Below are positions 9,268 to 21,251 of a DNA stretch of 64,000 nucleotides, piece by piece; positions within the stretch are counted from its first letter, which is position 1; the number at the start of each line of letters is the position of its first letter. Under the pieces are notes generated by a model. It worked only from the letters and a program-made list of their open reading frames with translations, was not told the origin of the DNA and searched no databases. This stretch comes from Haemophilus pittmaniae (lineage in GTDB: Bacteria > Pseudomonadota > Gammaproteobacteria > Enterobacterales > Pasteurellaceae): the NCBI RefSeq assembly GCF_900186995.1, contig NZ_LT906463.1, forward strand, positions 1,922,001-1,986,000, given 5' to 3'. The position numbers and the translations under genes were made by a program.

Positions 9268-10014
9268 TTACAAAAATTCCTTTTCTGACTCTTGAAGGTG
9301 CTTGCTAACCTTATTGAAATGCTCTTGGTCTAGCCGCTGGAAACAACGATCAAGTAATGTCTGGCTTTCTTTTGCGGCTAACTCATAATTATTTGCCTGC
9401 CACTGAGCCAGAGGGATTCCAGCTTTTTCTTCATTACAGGTAAACATGCCATCTACACGTGAATATTTAATATAAACGCTAAATCCCACTCTTAATTTAT
9501 AGTCATCGTTATCCCCGTAAACGAGATAATTTTGTCCAGGAATAAAATAAACTGGGATTTTCGTGAAATCCCCCGCTTTATCGAAGGATAATTTTTCCTG
9601 TAGTAAGGCTTTATATTTAGGATAAGCGTAAGTTTTGGCCAAGTTTTCTATGGTGGTGTCATCCCCCTGCAAATCTTCGCGATTATGCGTATAAATTTTA
9701 GCTCGGCAAGCACCAATTATATTGAACAAGGAAACCGGGTTACAAAAAATCGTACTGGCGACATCACCGGCAACGGCTTTTGCATTATGTCCACGATCAA
9801 TCACTCGTAACATTTTTGTTTTTTTAGTATCAACGCCCCTAGCTAACGACGCAATATAACCGCCATATTGAATTGCGATTTGACTGCCATTTTTCGTTAT
9901 TAGTTGCTCCGGTGCTTCTTGTGAAACATTACTGCTTCCCGAAGAGCAAGCAACTAGTCCTAAAGGCAACGAAAGAATTAATGCTTGGCGTAAAAAAGAT
10001 AATTGGTTCAACAT
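9268..10014 (-). CDS. Hypothetical outer-membrane lipoprotein
   Basis: A 248-residue protein with a lipoprotein signal peptide ending LVAC-SSG (lipidated Cys near residue 23), so it is anchored to the outer membrane by LolCDE, whose genes follow upstream. Four further cysteines (near residues 92, 103, 194 and 228) may form disulfides in the periplasm. I recognise no domain. ATG 10014 has an AAGGA site. It sits between aroG and lolE but has its own terminator, so it is probably a separate unit. Confidence 0.8.
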   Translation of the reverse strand: MLNQLSFLRQALILSLPLGLVACSSGSSNVSQEAPEQLITKNGSQIAIQYGGYIASLARGVDTKKTKMLRVIDRGHNAKAVAGDVASTIFCNPVSLFNIIGACRAKIYTHNREDLQGDDTTIENLAKTYAYPKYKALLQEKLSFDKAGDFTKIPVYFIPGQNYLVYGDNDDYKLRVGFSVYIKYSRVDGMFTCNEEKAGIPLAQWQANNYELAAKESQTLLDRCFQRLDQEHFNKVSKHLQESEKEFL

Positions 10015-10181
10015 AGATTTTCCTTAGTCAAAGTGAATTTTCTCAAAGAGAAAATAAAAATTTGCATAACGCAAAATAATAAAGCCACCTACCCATTGTT
10101 TATTGGCGGGCAATTGTTGATGGCAATACCGCATAAAACTGGACGGCGCCATTTCTTAAATTAGCTTATAAAAAATATCAA

Positions 10182-11429
10182 TTAATGATTACTCAAAACT
10201 TGCGCAGGTTGAAGTTTTGCCGCTCTTGTTGCCGGATAAAGGCTTGCCAATAAACTAAGGACTAATGCAGCAACTAAAACTAACAAAACATCAAACCAAT
10301 GCAATTCACTCGGTAAGAAATCGACGAAATAAATGCCATCCGATAACAATTTTTTACCGAGCAATGCCTCAATACCTTGAATAATCGAAGTGAGATTAAA
10401 AGAAAGTATCACTCCTAGCACAATACCAATCAAACAGCCTTTCATGCCGGCTAATAAGCCATACCAAATAAAAATCCGTTTAATAAAACTATTGTTAGCG
10501 CCGAGAGTGCGCATAATTGCAATATCGCCTTGTTTATCTTTTACCGCCATAATCAAAGTAGAAACGATATTAAAACAGGCCACTCCTATCACTAATACCA
10601 TGGCGATATACATCACCGTGCGAATCAATTGAATATCACGGTACATATAACCGAATTTAGCAATCCAGTTCTGAGCGTAAAGTGGTTCTGGATAATCGCT
10701 CAACGTACTGTAATCCATCTGCTGTACATTAAAAGGATCGGCTAGTTTAAACTCCACGCCACTCACTTGATGGTTGTGTAAATCCAGCATCTGTTGCGCT
10801 TGATTGAGGGGCAATAGCGCATAACTATGATCCAATTGACCATCCAATCGCAAAATACCGCTCACCTGCACACGCTCTCTTTCCGGTTGAGCCATTTGCT
10901 CTCCACTATTTTGTGAGGAAATCAGCAAACTCACCCAATCACCAACGGATACATCTAAATCTCGGGCAATCGCTGCGCCCAAAATAAGCCCGCCATCCTG
11001 ACGAAAACGTTCCCAACCGTCATTCTGTACAAATTTACTTAAGGCACTAACTCGATCCTGATATTGCGGATCAATTCCTTTTACCTGTACAACCTTTAAT
11101 TTACTGCCATTTTCAATCAAGGCGGTAAAGTTCACAAAGGGCGAAAATCCTTGAATATGCTTGTTATCTTTAAATCGCTCAGTTAAACGATGCCAGTCCT
11201 CAATTACAGGTCTTTGAGCGTTGCCGGAGGATATTTCGACATGTGGTACAACGGCTAAAATACGCGAATTTAACTCCCGTTCAAACCCATTCATGGCACT
11301 TAATCCAACAATCAGCACAGCAACACCGAGAGCAATACCTATTGCTGAAAATTTAGCAATCAACGAAACCAATGGATTTTTTTGCTTCCCTCGTTGATAA
11401 CGCCAACTAATAAAAAAAGGCGTATCCAT
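10182..11429 (-). CDS. lolE: Lipoprotein-releasing ABC transporter permease LolE
   Basis: Inner-membrane subunit of LolCDE, which extracts lipoproteins for transfer to LolA. The 415-residue product has one N-terminal helix, a large periplasmic domain (about residues 50-265) and three C-terminal helices, the MacB-like fold. The coupling motif KDKQGDIAIMRTLGANNSFIKRIF near 300 and the ending LYPATRAAKLQPAQVLSNH are typical. It was assigned LolE over LolC from its position after lolD. Its ATG overlaps the lolD stop by one base. Confidence 0.92.
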   Translation of the reverse strand: MDTPFFISWRYQRGKQKNPLVSLIAKFSAIGIALGVAVLIVGLSAMNGFERELNSRILAVVPHVEISSGNAQRPVIEDWHRLTERFKDNKHIQGFSPFVNFTALIENGSKLKVVQVKGIDPQYQDRVSALSKFVQNDGWERFRQDGGLILGAAIARDLDVSVGDWVSLLISSQNSGEQMAQPERERVQVSGILRLDGQLDHSYALLPLNQAQQMLDLHNHQVSGVEFKLADPFNVQQMDYSTLSDYPEPLYAQNWIAKFGYMYRDIQLIRTVMYIAMVLVIGVACFNIVSTLIMAVKDKQGDIAIMRTLGANNSFIKRIFIWYGLLAGMKGCLIGIVLGVILSFNLTSIIQGIEALLGKKLLSDGIYFVDFLPSELHWFDVLLVLVAALVLSLLASLYPATRAAKLQPAQVLSNH

Positions 11430-12103
11430 TATGCACCTTCCTGCAAAATACCATCTTGCATAGTTAAACAGCGGGAGAGCTTTTGCGCCAACGACATATC
11501 ATGCGTAACCAATAGAAAAGCGATATTTTGTTCCTGATTTAATTTTTGGATTAATTCAAAAATACTTTCGGTCGTTTTATGATCTAAATTACCCGTTGGC
11601 TCATCAGCCAATACCAAATCAGGGTGATTCACTAAAGCGCGAGCAATCGCAACCCGTTGACGTTCCCCGCCGGATAATGCGGAAGGTCGGTGTTTTAAAC
11701 GATGACTTAATCCCACCGCCTGTAACATAGCTTCAGCACGATCCTTCGCTTCAGTTTTATTTTGCCAGCCAATTAACATCGGCATCATGACATTTTCCAA
11801 CGCATTAAAATCGGCCATTAAATGATGAAATTGATATACAAAGCCTAAATGGCAATTGCGTAAAGATGCTAACTGATTGGCCGATGCCTGTTGCAAGGAC
11901 TGCCCTTTAATAAACACTTCACCTGAAGAGGGTTGATCCAATCCACCTAGAGTGTGTAATAAGGTACTTTTGCCCGAGCCGGAACTACCGACAATGGCAG
12001 CCAATTCCCCTTGTTGCATGGAAAAGGATACCTCTTTTAACACCTGGGTTTGATTCTCTCCCTCAGTATAAAATTTCGATACTTTTTTACATTCTAATAG
12101 CAT
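11429..12103 (-). CDS. lolD: Lipoprotein-releasing ABC transporter ATPase LolD
   Basis: Cytoplasmic ATPase driving LolCE. The 224-residue protein carries Walker [10 protein letters not shown] (about 38-46), the Q-loop context [18 protein letters not shown] characteristic of the LolD/MacB type, the signature LSGGERQR (about 144-151), Walker [13 protein letters not shown] and the H-loop LLVTHD. It overlaps lolE by one base and follows lolC after a 35-base gap, so the three form one operon. Confidence 0.96.
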   Translation of the reverse strand: MLLECKKVSKFYTEGENQTQVLKEVSFSMQQGELAAIVGSSGSGKSTLLHTLGGLDQPSSGEVFIKGQSLQQASANQLASLRNCHLGFVYQFHHLMADFNALENVMMPMLIGWQNKTEAKDRAEAMLQAVGLSHRLKHRPSALSGGERQRVAIARALVNHPDLVLADEPTGNLDHKTTESIFELIQKLNQEQNIAFLLVTHDMSLAQKLSRCLTMQDGILQEGA

Positions 12104-12138
12104 TGTTGGTCCAAATAAGAGTAAATATGAAATGACGG

Positions 12139-13323
12139 CTATTCATAGCGTAGTGCATCTGCTGGTTCGGTTTGTGCCGCTCGATAAGCCGGATAAATAG
12201 TCGATAATAAAGAGAGAAATAGTGAAAATATCACCACGATTGTGATTTGCCAAAAATCTAATTTTGTTGGTAAAAAAACACCATTAGGATTAATAGCCAT
12301 TAAAATCGACTCTAAATTCAATACTGTCAATATTCCCAAAATAGCACCGAATAAAGTTCCGAACACTCCAACCAACAAACCTTGATAAATAAAAATAGAA
12401 CGGACTTGAGATTTTTGTAACCCTTGCGTTTGCAAAATAGCGATTTCTCCTTGCTTATCCACCACCATTAAACTAAGTGAAGTCACAATATTAGAAATGG
12501 CTACTACGATAATCAGACTAATCAGTAAGCCCATCATATTTTTTTCCATGCGCACAGCTTGGAAAAATTCGCCTTTTTGCACCCGCCAATCAACTATACT
12601 GTAATTCTGTCCAAAATAAGTCGGCAACTCGGTAATTTGAAAAGGATCATCCAAGAATAAACGGTAACCTTGAGCCTGTTGCGGAGACACCCGCATTAAC
12701 CGACCGATGTCCGTTAAATTAGCAAAGGCTTCATAAGCAGATACTTCACCATAAGCCGGATAAATATCGCTTACCGTAAATAAACGCTGCATGGGCATCC
12801 TACCAAAAGGCGTATATTGACTATTTTCGGTAATCATTAAACGCACTTTATCACCGATACCAACATTCAGTTTTTGGGCTAAAGCATCCCCAATAATCAG
12901 CTTGAACCCCCCCTCAGGTAATACTTCATTAAAATTAGCGCCATTTAGGGACTCAAGTAAAGGATCATCAGTAAAAGCACGTATACCAATAACCTGACCG
13001 GCACTAATGCCCTGTGTAGTTTGAAACACGACATCCGTCATATTAATCGGCACTGCTTTTTGAATAAAAGGAGGTAAAACAGGCTGTTGTTCATCAAGGG
13101 AAATATTGCCATTCCGATAAATTCGGGCATGGGGAATATCGGATAGAACTTGTTGTTTTTGGTATCCCTCTAAACCATTCATCACCGATAATACGATAAC
13201 TAATGCCATCACCCCCAACAGAATCCCAAATCCTGCCAAGCGACCGACCAATAAACCAAAACGATCGGCGCTTTTTGCCCGCCAATAACGTAATGCAATA
13301 AATAAAGAAATAGGTAGATTCAT
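12139..13323 (-). CDS. lolC: Lipoprotein-releasing ABC transporter permease LolC
   Basis: A 394-residue MacB-fold permease paralogous to LolE: N-terminal helix at about residues 28-48 ([27 protein letters not shown]), a periplasmic domain, and three C-terminal helices with the coupling motif [28 protein letters not shown]. LolC is the subunit that recruits LolA by its hook. The start codon shares one base with the stop of the dehydrogenase gene, so it is coupled to the housekeeping genes upstream. Confidence 0.92.
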   Translation of the reverse strand: MNLPISLFIALRYWRAKSADRFGLLVGRLAGFGILLGVMALVIVLSVMNGLEGYQKQQVLSDIPHARIYRNGNISLDEQQPVLPPFIQKAVPINMTDVVFQTTQGISAGQVIGIRAFTDDPLLESLNGANFNEVLPEGGFKLIIGDALAQKLNVGIGDKVRLMITENSQYTPFGRMPMQRLFTVSDIYPAYGEVSAYEAFANLTDIGRLMRVSPQQAQGYRLFLDDPFQITELPTYFGQNYSIVDWRVQKGEFFQAVRMEKNMMGLLISLIIVVAISNIVTSLSLMVVDKQGEIAILQTQGLQKSQVRSIFIYQGLLVGVFGTLFGAILGILTVLNLESILMAINPNGVFLPTKLDFWQITIVVIFSLFLSLLSTIYPAYRAAQTEPADALRYE

Positions 13324-14270
13324 TATTTGTGATTTAATTGTTGCACAAAATCTTCAATATTTTGTGTCACTTTTTTCGTTAGCGTAGTCACCGCACTATC
13401 GCTCGCCCAAGCAATATGAGGCGTGATAATTAAATTCGGCATGTTTTTTGCTAATTCAATAAGTGGATTATTTTTCTCTGGTGGTTCTTTTACTAACACA
13501 TCTAACGCCGCACCACCTAATTGGCCCGACTTCAATGCATCACAAACTGCTTGCTCATCAATTAATGGACCTCGACCAGTATTGATTAAATACACACCTT
13601 TTTTACAAAGTGACAAGGTTTCTTGATTGATTAAATTTTTAGTTGTTTCAGTCAATGCACAATGCAATGTAAGAATATCGGCTTGTTTTACCACCTCTTC
13701 AAAAGGCGTGTAACCTTCACGGCACGTTGTTGCATTTCGATGTTCAGCATAAAGGACTTTCATGCCTAAAAGCTCTGCTAAACGCCCCACTTCCGTACCT
13801 AAACAGCCTTTTCCAAATACACCTAATGTTGAACCTTTGACATCCGTAATCGGATAATCAAAATAACAGAATTGTTTGCTCTCAGTCCATTTGCCTGTCA
13901 TCTGATCACGTTGCCAGCCAGCCAAGCTGTGTTTTAACGCAAAAATCATCCCCAACACATGCTCAGGTACCGTTGTGGCAGAATAACCCGTCACATTTTT
14001 AACTGCCACACCCAATTCTTTTGCCGCGTCTAAATCTACGTTATTAGTACCTGTTGCGGTGATTGCAATGAGTTTTAATTTGGGTAATTGTTGCAACACC
14101 TCACGGCTTAAAATCACTTTACTGGTGATAATAATATCCGCGTCTTTTGCTCGCTCAATGGTTTGTTCTGCAGAAGTATATTCATACTCAACCCAGTTAT
14201 GTGGAAAGCTTGGACGAGGAATAGGAATATGTTTTGGAATTGCGGTGCTGTCTAAAAATACGATATTCAT
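13323..14270 (-). CDS. D-isomer-specific 2-hydroxyacid dehydrogenase
   Basis: A 315-residue NAD(P)-dependent dehydrogenase of the glycerate/D-lactate family. The nucleotide-binding GKGCLGTEVGRLAELLGMKV is near residue 153, and the catalytic triad is in LINTGRGPLIDE (Arg), DVLVKEPP (Glu) and ITPHIAWAS (His). Position 13323 is shared with the lolC start. The substrate, perhaps hydroxypyruvate or glyoxylate by analogy with HprA-type enzymes, is not determined by the sequence. Confidence 0.9.
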   Translation of the reverse strand: MNIVFLDSTAIPKHIPIPRPSFPHNWVEYEYTSAEQTIERAKDADIIITSKVILSREVLQQLPKLKLIAITATGTNNVDLDAAKELGVAVKNVTGYSATTVPEHVLGMIFALKHSLAGWQRDQMTGKWTESKQFCYFDYPITDVKGSTLGVFGKGCLGTEVGRLAELLGMKVLYAEHRNATTCREGYTPFEEVVKQADILTLHCALTETTKNLINQETLSLCKKGVYLINTGRGPLIDEQAVCDALKSGQLGGAALDVLVKEPPEKNNPLIELAKNMPNLIITPHIAWASDSAVTTLTKKVTQNIEDFVQQLNHK

Positions 14271-14292
14271 TGTTGTCTCCTTTTAACAGAAC

Positions 14293-14334
14293 AAAAGTGC
14301 GGTGGAAAACAACGCTGTTTTCAACCGCACTTCT
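14293..14334 (-). terminator. kdsA terminator made of an inverted uptake-signal pair
   Basis: AAGTGCGGT at 14295-14303 and its complement ACCGCACTT at 14324-14332 form the base of a stem that continues with GGAAAACA/TGTTTTC. It lies between the kdsA stop and the dehydrogenase start. Confidence 0.85.
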
Positions 14335-14337
14335 CAA

Positions 14338-15998
<1,661 letters not shown>

Positions 15999-16012
<14 letters not shown>

Positions 16013-17828
16013 CTGTTTTCCAGCATCCTAAAGTCACGCGCTCATTGTCCCCGTAATCCCTTACTGTTTCAACCTCTTGCCAAGAATTTTGTTGGAAAAT
16101 CGAACGAACTGTGTCGCCCTGTTTCCAACCATGTTCTAACAATAAATAACCACCATTTTTTAAATACTTAGGAGCCTCATTAATGATCTGGCGTAGATCC
16201 GCTAAACCATTTTCAGCAGCCACTAAGGCAGAATTTGGCTCGAAACGGACATCACCTCTTAATAGATGTTCATCCTTTTCATCAATATAAGGAGGGTTAC
16301 TCACGATTAAATCAAATTGTCCTTCAATATCTTCAAACCAGTTACTCTGCAGAAACCGCCCTTTTAAGCCATTTTTTGTTGCATTGGATCTAGCTAACTC
16401 CACAATTTCCGGCGTTAAATCAACACCGATAATTTCCAATTCAATTTTTTGATCTTTACAAATAGGTGTCAGTTCTGAAGATAGTGCTAAAGCAATTGCG
16501 CCAGTACCGGTACCGAGATCGAGAACACGAAAATTCCGTGGATTTTTTCTCAGCTGTTTAGTGGCAATTTGTAACGCTTTTTCGACTAAAGTTTCTGTAT
16601 CCGGTCGTGGAATAAGCGTATTTTCAGAAACATTTAGTGGCAATGACCAAAATTCTTTTTCACGAAGAATATAAGCAATCGGTTCGCCTTTAGCTCGACG
16701 AATAAGAAAACCAGATAATCTTTTTAATTCATGTTCATTTAATAGAGTTTCCGAAAAAGCAAAAATTTGCGATTTACTTTTTCCGGTAACATGGCTAAGT
16801 AACACATTGGCATCCGTCTTCGCCTCATTTTCAGACATTACTAGCTCAAGTAAGTCAACTGCTGAATCAATCCATTGTTCATAAGTTCTAGGATATATCT
16901 TGGTCACTTCAAAATGCTCAATCAACATCTCAAAATTATCGATAATTTGATGATTTTTTATTCCCAGTGATAAATCTGTTTGCGGAACATGAAAATCATC
17001 GTTCACCGTATTTAGTTCTTGAATTGCAAGATAAGATGGTTTCGCTAGCACTATATTTGAGGAATAATAGGTACTTAACTCATTACTGAGCACTGTATAT
17101 AAAAATAACTTCCATTCCTTAAATCCGAAGTACCCATCCAACTCGGCGTCATTTTCTGAAATATCCTTATATGGAAGAATCGAAATATCGGTAAATTTAA
17201 TATCGACAATTGGAGAGTCATCAAATACATCGGTTAATGTTACCACTTCTCCTATTTTAGGAATTTCTGCGCCTTGCCATTGATAAAATAGGCGCCCAGA
17301 AAAAAACGCTTTTTTATTTCCACTTATGATATTAGGAAAAATAAAATCACTAGACTGATACAACTCTGTAATATTAATTTTTTTGACTTTCTCCGGTATT
17401 GGCTCCCCATAAAATTCATCATCATCTTCGTCATCAATATCTACTGATTTATTAGATTTGTCTTTACCATACAAAAAGAATAAAGGCACACAAAGTATGG
17501 CGGAAAAAAACAGCAATATGTCCTGTTCCTCATGATCAGGCTTACTATAATTTTCATAATTCATGTATAAGAGCAACAAAAACACTATAAAGATAAGTAC
17601 CTGTCTAGGTGTCAAAGAGATACTCTGTTTAGCTTGCGCCGGAGACGCTTCAACATTAGCTTGAGTTTCATTAGCTGTAGGTTCTTTGGTATGCGATTCT
17701 TTTATCGACGACTCTTTTACCGAAGTAGCTCGCGTATATGTCCCTATTGACGACGTCTCACTCTTACCAAAAAGAGACTCTTTCAGTCGTTTAAAAATTG
17801 ATTTTTTCTTAGGATCTTCAACAAGCAT
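15999..17828 (-). CDS. prmC: PrmC peptide-release-factor methyltransferase with a long N-terminal membrane extension
   Basis: The C-terminal 300 residues are a complete PrmC/HemK, which methylates the GGQ glutamine of RF1 and RF2: helical N-domain from about residue 313, SAM motif VLDLGTGTGAIALAL near 436 and catalytic NPPY at 511-514, ending DYGDNERVTLG. The first 300 residues are not PrmC: a Lys/Ser/Thr/Glu-rich tail (1-70, with repeated KES), two hydrophobic helices (about 77-90 and 103-120), an acidic stretch at 130-139 and a soluble domain I do not recognise. A normal-length PrmC could start at the internal ATG 16928, but its ribosome site is poor. It lies just downstream of prfA, the substrate gene. 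It looks like a fusion of two adjacent genes. Confidence 0.85.
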
Positions 17829-17845
17829 TTATTTACTCCTATAAA

Positions 17846-17869
17846 TTAGGGCATCTTCTGATGCCCTAA
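17846..17869 (-). terminator. prfA terminator
   Basis: TTAGGGCAT-cttctg-ATGCCCTAA, a 9-base perfect stem, directly after the prfA stop codon. The downstream T run is short, so read-through into prmC is possible. Confidence 0.65.
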
Positions 17870-17872
17870 TAA

Positions 17873-18955
17873 TTAATTGCTCTCAGACAATGCGGCTAAT
17901 TGATCCGCCTGATACTCGGTAATAATAGGTTGAATCAATTCATCTATTTTACCGTTCATCACTTCATCTAAACGATAGAGCGTTAAATTGATACGGTGAT
18001 CTGTTACACGACCTTGTGGATAGTTATAAGTACGGATTTTATCGGAACGGTCACCTGAACCTAATAGGTTACGGCGCATATCCGTCTGTTCCGCAGCCTG
18101 ACGCTCCTGCTCTGCTTGCACGATGCGTGAAGCCAATACGGACATTGCTTTCGCTTTATTTTTATGCTGTGAACGTTCGTCCTGGCATTCCACCACAATC
18201 CCTGTCGGGATGTGGGTAATACGTACCGCAGAATCCGTTGTATTAACGTGCTGGCCACCTGCACCGGAGGAACGATAAGTATCAATACGCAAATCTGCTG
18301 GATTGATTTCCGGCATTTCGGATTCCGGTAATTCCGGCATCACCGCAACGGTACAAGCGGAAGTGTGAATACGACCTTGGCTTTCGGTTTTCGGTACACG
18401 TTGTACACGGTGGCCACCCGATTCAAATTTCAACTGACCATACACCCCATCACCGCTGACTTTCACAATCACTTCCTTATAACCGCCCTGCTCGCTTTCA
18501 TTTGCGCTGAGCATCTCTACGCGCCAGCGTTTACTTTCAGCATAACGGCTATACATACGGAATAAGTCGCCGGCAAAAATACCAGCCTCATCACCACCGG
18601 TACCGGCACGAATTTCTAAATAGCAGTTATATTCATCATTCGGATCCTTCGGTAATAAAAGAATTTGTAGCTGTTGTTCTACTTCTTCAATTTCCGCTTT
18701 GGATTCTTCGATTTCCATTTCTGCCATTTCTTTCATTTCAGGATCATCCAACATCAACTCAGCATCAGCAATATTGGTATTAAGCTGATTCCAGCGATTA
18801 AAACATTTCACCACTTCCTCAAGTTGTGAATATTCCTTGGAATAAGCGCGAAATTTATCCTGATCAGCAATTACCGAAGCATCGCCCAGCAATGCCTCTA
18901 ATTCTTCATAACGTTCTTTTAAACTGTCCAGTTTGGCAATAATGGATTCTTTCAT
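17873..18955 (-). CDS. prfA: Peptide chain release factor 1
   Basis: Recognises UAA and UAG and triggers peptide release. The product is 360 residues from ATG 18955 (a second ATG lies directly before it, at 18958). The codon-recognition P-x-T motif is RVPKTESQ (PKT here, PAT in E. coli), and the catalytic loop [11 protein letters not shown] is near residue 232. The [17 protein letters not shown] segment is intact. It heads a cluster with prmC, the enzyme that methylates its GGQ. Confidence 0.97.
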   Translation of the reverse strand: MKESIIAKLDSLKERYEELEALLGDASVIADQDKFRAYSKEYSQLEEVVKCFNRWNQLNTNIADAELMLDDPEMKEMAEMEIEESKAEIEEVEQQLQILLLPKDPNDEYNCYLEIRAGTGGDEAGIFAGDLFRMYSRYAESKRWRVEMLSANESEQGGYKEVIVKVSGDGVYGQLKFESGGHRVQRVPKTESQGRIHTSACTVAVMPELPESEMPEINPADLRIDTYRSSGAGGQHVNTTDSAVRITHIPTGIVVECQDERSQHKNKAKAMSVLASRIVQAEQERQAAEQTDMRRNLLGSGDRSDKIRTYNYPQGRVTDHRINLTLYRLDEVMNGKIDELIQPIITEYQADQLAALSESN

Positions 18956-19028
18956 CATTTGTCTACTTGTTGGCTAAAAATAAAATCGGCGTATTCTAGC
19001 GGATTTTCCATCCGATTGACAGACCAAG

Positions 19029-19565
19029 CTAAATCCGGTTGACGTCAAAACGTCTTAAATCAATTCGATTTTCCGTACCATAAAACGCACATAATGCCTG
19101 GCGTAAAGTTTCCGCTCGTTTTGGCAGACCATGTTCGGCATAATATTTCACCTGTTCGAATACCGCTTGTTTAAACGGCCCATTGTCGCCCGGATTACCA
19201 TCCAAATTATCGGCGCTGGCGAAATAACGAAATCCAGCGGCTGTTGCCAAAATCCACTCGATAGCCTGTGGTTTGATTTCCACTTTTTCAAATTCTCGTT
19301 GGCGTTCGGCACTGCGTCCATCCGGCTCATACCAATAACCAAAATCTTCCAGTTTCCGTCGCTCTGCCCCGGCCACCAACCAATGGGCAATTTCGTGTAA
19401 CGCGCTGCTGTAAAAACCCCGCGCAAAATAAATTGCATGATAAGGCACAGTATCATTTGCCGGAATGTAAATTGGTTCATCGCCGCCCTTAATTAAACGG
19501 GTGTTATACTCAGCAAAAAAACAGCCATCAAAGATGGCCATAATATCTTCTAATTTATGTTCCAT
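19029..19565 (-). CDS. epmC: Elongation factor P hydroxylase
   Basis: Hydroxylates the beta-lysylated lysine of EF-P, the last step of the modification made by EpmA and EpmB. The 178-residue product from ATG 19565 aligns with E. coli EpmC (NTRLIKGGDEPIY, YFARGFYSSALHEIAHW, FGYWYEPDGR). The metal-binding HExxH is HEIAH. ATG 19565 has a strong GGAGG site; the longer reading frame to 19649 has no support. The partners epmA and epmB are not in this window. Confidence 0.93.
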   Translation of the reverse strand: MEHKLEDIMAIFDGCFFAEYNTRLIKGGDEPIYIPANDTVPYHAIYFARGFYSSALHEIAHWLVAGAERRKLEDFGYWYEPDGRSAERQREFEKVEIKPQAIEWILATAAGFRYFASADNLDGNPGDNGPFKQAVFEQVKYYAEHGLPKRAETLRQALCAFYGTENRIDLRRFDVNRI

Positions 19566-19674
19566 AGTTCCTCCAAATAGGCGGCAAATTGTATCACAAG
19601 GCCGGACTTTTCCCGCGGGGAAATGTCGAAGCCTCCTATAAAATGTCACGTTTTTAAAGTTTTTTAAACTACTT

Positions 19675-19736
19675 ATAATAAAATCAAAGGGTTACATTCA
19701 ATTTTTAAGAAAAATCGAAAATCTAGGAGGCCGTTT
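19675..19736 (+). repeat. 62-bp dispersed element, copy 3
   Basis: Between the pntB end and the epmC start. Diverged copy (TAATAAAATCAAAGGGTTAC start, GGCCGTTT end). Like copy 1, it is flanked by ATGTCAC repeats: ATGTCACGTT at 19643 and ATGTCACATT at 19738. Confidence 0.85.
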
Positions 19737-19781
19737 GATGTCACATTGCTAGCCCATCGTCCAGAAAAAATAGAAATAAAA

Positions 19782-19802
19782 AAGCGGGCTTAATGCCCGC
19801 TT
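19782..19802 (-). terminator. pntAB terminator
   Basis: AAGCGGGC-ttaat-GCCCGCTT followed on the minus strand by a T-rich run; 12 bases after the pntB stop. Confidence 0.88.
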
Positions 19803-19813
19803 CATCGTTTTGC

Positions 19814-21241
19814 TTAATTTAACGCTTTTAAAATATCATCCACACGCTCTTTAGCATCGCCGAATAACATTTGCGTATTTTCTTTAAAGAACAACGGATT
19901 TTGTACCCCAGCATAACCTACTGCCATGGAACGTTTGAATACCACCACATTTTGTGCTTTCCAAACTTCCAATACCGGCATACCGGCAATCGGACTGTTC
20001 GGATCTTCCATTGCCGCAGGGTTTACGGTGTCGTTGGCACCGATAACCAAGACAACATCAGTATCGGCGAAATCATCGTTGATTTCATCCATTTCCAATA
20101 CGACATCGTAAGGGACTTTAGCTTCCGCCAACAATACGTTCATGTGTCCCGGTAAACGACCAGCAACCGGATGGATACCGAAACGGACATTCACACCGCG
20201 CTCACGCAATTTGGCAGTTAAATCAGCCACCGGATATTGCGCTTGAGCCACCGCCATACCATATCCTGGAGTAATAATGACAGAACTGGCATTTTTTAGC
20301 ATATCGGCCACTTCTTCCGCCGTAGTCTCACGGTGTTCGCCGTGCTCTTCATCGGAGGCAGCTTGTACATCGTTACCGAAACCACCGGCAATAACGCTGA
20401 TAAATGAACGATTCATCGCCTTACACATGATGTAAGAAAGAATCGCACCGGAAGAACCCACTAATGCACCGGTTACGATCAGTAAATCATTATTGAGCAT
20501 AAAGCCTGCTGCTGCAGCGGCCCAACCGGAGTAAGAGTTCAACATGGATACCACTACCGGCATGTCAGCACCACCGATAGAAGCAACTAAGTGCCAACCG
20601 AAAGCAAGAGCAATCACAGTCATAATCAATACCGGGAAGATGCTTTCAGGATTTTTCACAAAGGCCACCAACAAGAAAGCGGAAACAACTAATGCTGCTA
20701 AATTGAGTTTATGGCGATGCGGTAACATTAAAGCTTTAGAATTAATTTTGCCGCTGAGTTTACCGAATGCAACCACAGAACCGGTGAAAGTCACCGCACC
20801 AATAAAGATGCCTAGGAACACTTCCACGTTATGAATGTTGCTCAAAGTGGCCTGTTCAGCTAAGAATGCAGCTTGCGCGACAGCATCCAGATTTTCCGGC
20901 ATAACCGCTTCATGGTGCAAACCGTAGCTGTTAAAGCCGACTAATACGGCCGCCAAACCAACGAAACTGTGCAAAATTGCGACCAATTCCGGCATTTCAG
21001 TCATTTCTACTTTTAATGCGCGTTGTACGCCGATAATGCCACCGACGATCATCGCAATGATGATCCACAATGTACCTTCGGAATGTGGCCCGAAAATGGT
21101 GGTCACCAACGCAATCGCCATCCCGACGATACCGAACCAACAACCGGCTTTAGCCGTTTCGTGTTTGGAAAGGCCGGCTAAGCTCATGATGAATAAGAGT
21201 GCGGCAATAATATAAGCCGCCTGTACGAAACCTTCAGACAT
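19814..21241 (-). CDS. pntB: Proton-translocating NAD(P) transhydrogenase subunit beta
   Basis: Inner-membrane half of the transhydrogenase that uses the proton gradient to reduce NADP+ with NADH. The 475-residue product has about nine N-terminal helices (to about residue 265) and a C-terminal NADP-binding domain with the fold start [19 protein letters not shown] and [14 protein letters not shown]. It follows pntA after 10 bases. Confidence 0.96.
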   Translation of the reverse strand: MSEGFVQAAYIIAALLFIMSLAGLSKHETAKAGCWFGIVGMAIALVTTIFGPHSEGTLWIIIAMIVGGIIGVQRALKVEMTEMPELVAILHSFVGLAAVLVGFNSYGLHHEAVMPENLDAVAQAAFLAEQATLSNIHNVEVFLGIFIGAVTFTGSVVAFGKLSGKINSKALMLPHRHKLNLAALVVSAFLLVAFVKNPESIFPVLIMTVIALAFGWHLVASIGGADMPVVVSMLNSYSGWAAAAAGFMLNNDLLIVTGALVGSSGAILSYIMCKAMNRSFISVIAGGFGNDVQAASDEEHGEHRETTAEEVADMLKNASSVIITPGYGMAVAQAQYPVADLTAKLRERGVNVRFGIHPVAGRLPGHMNVLLAEAKVPYDVVLEMDEINDDFADTDVVLVIGANDTVNPAAMEDPNSPIAGMPVLEVWKAQNVVVFKRSMAVGYAGVQNPLFFKENTQMLFGDAKERVDDILKALN

Positions 21242-21251
21242 GATTCTCTCC

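Noticed and set aside
17828..18219. Possibility that the prmC extension arises from a sequencing error joining two genes
   Set aside because: The frame is continuous for 609 codons without a stop, and codon use is coding-like on both sides of the junction; an error cannot be ruled out but nothing in the sequence indicates one.
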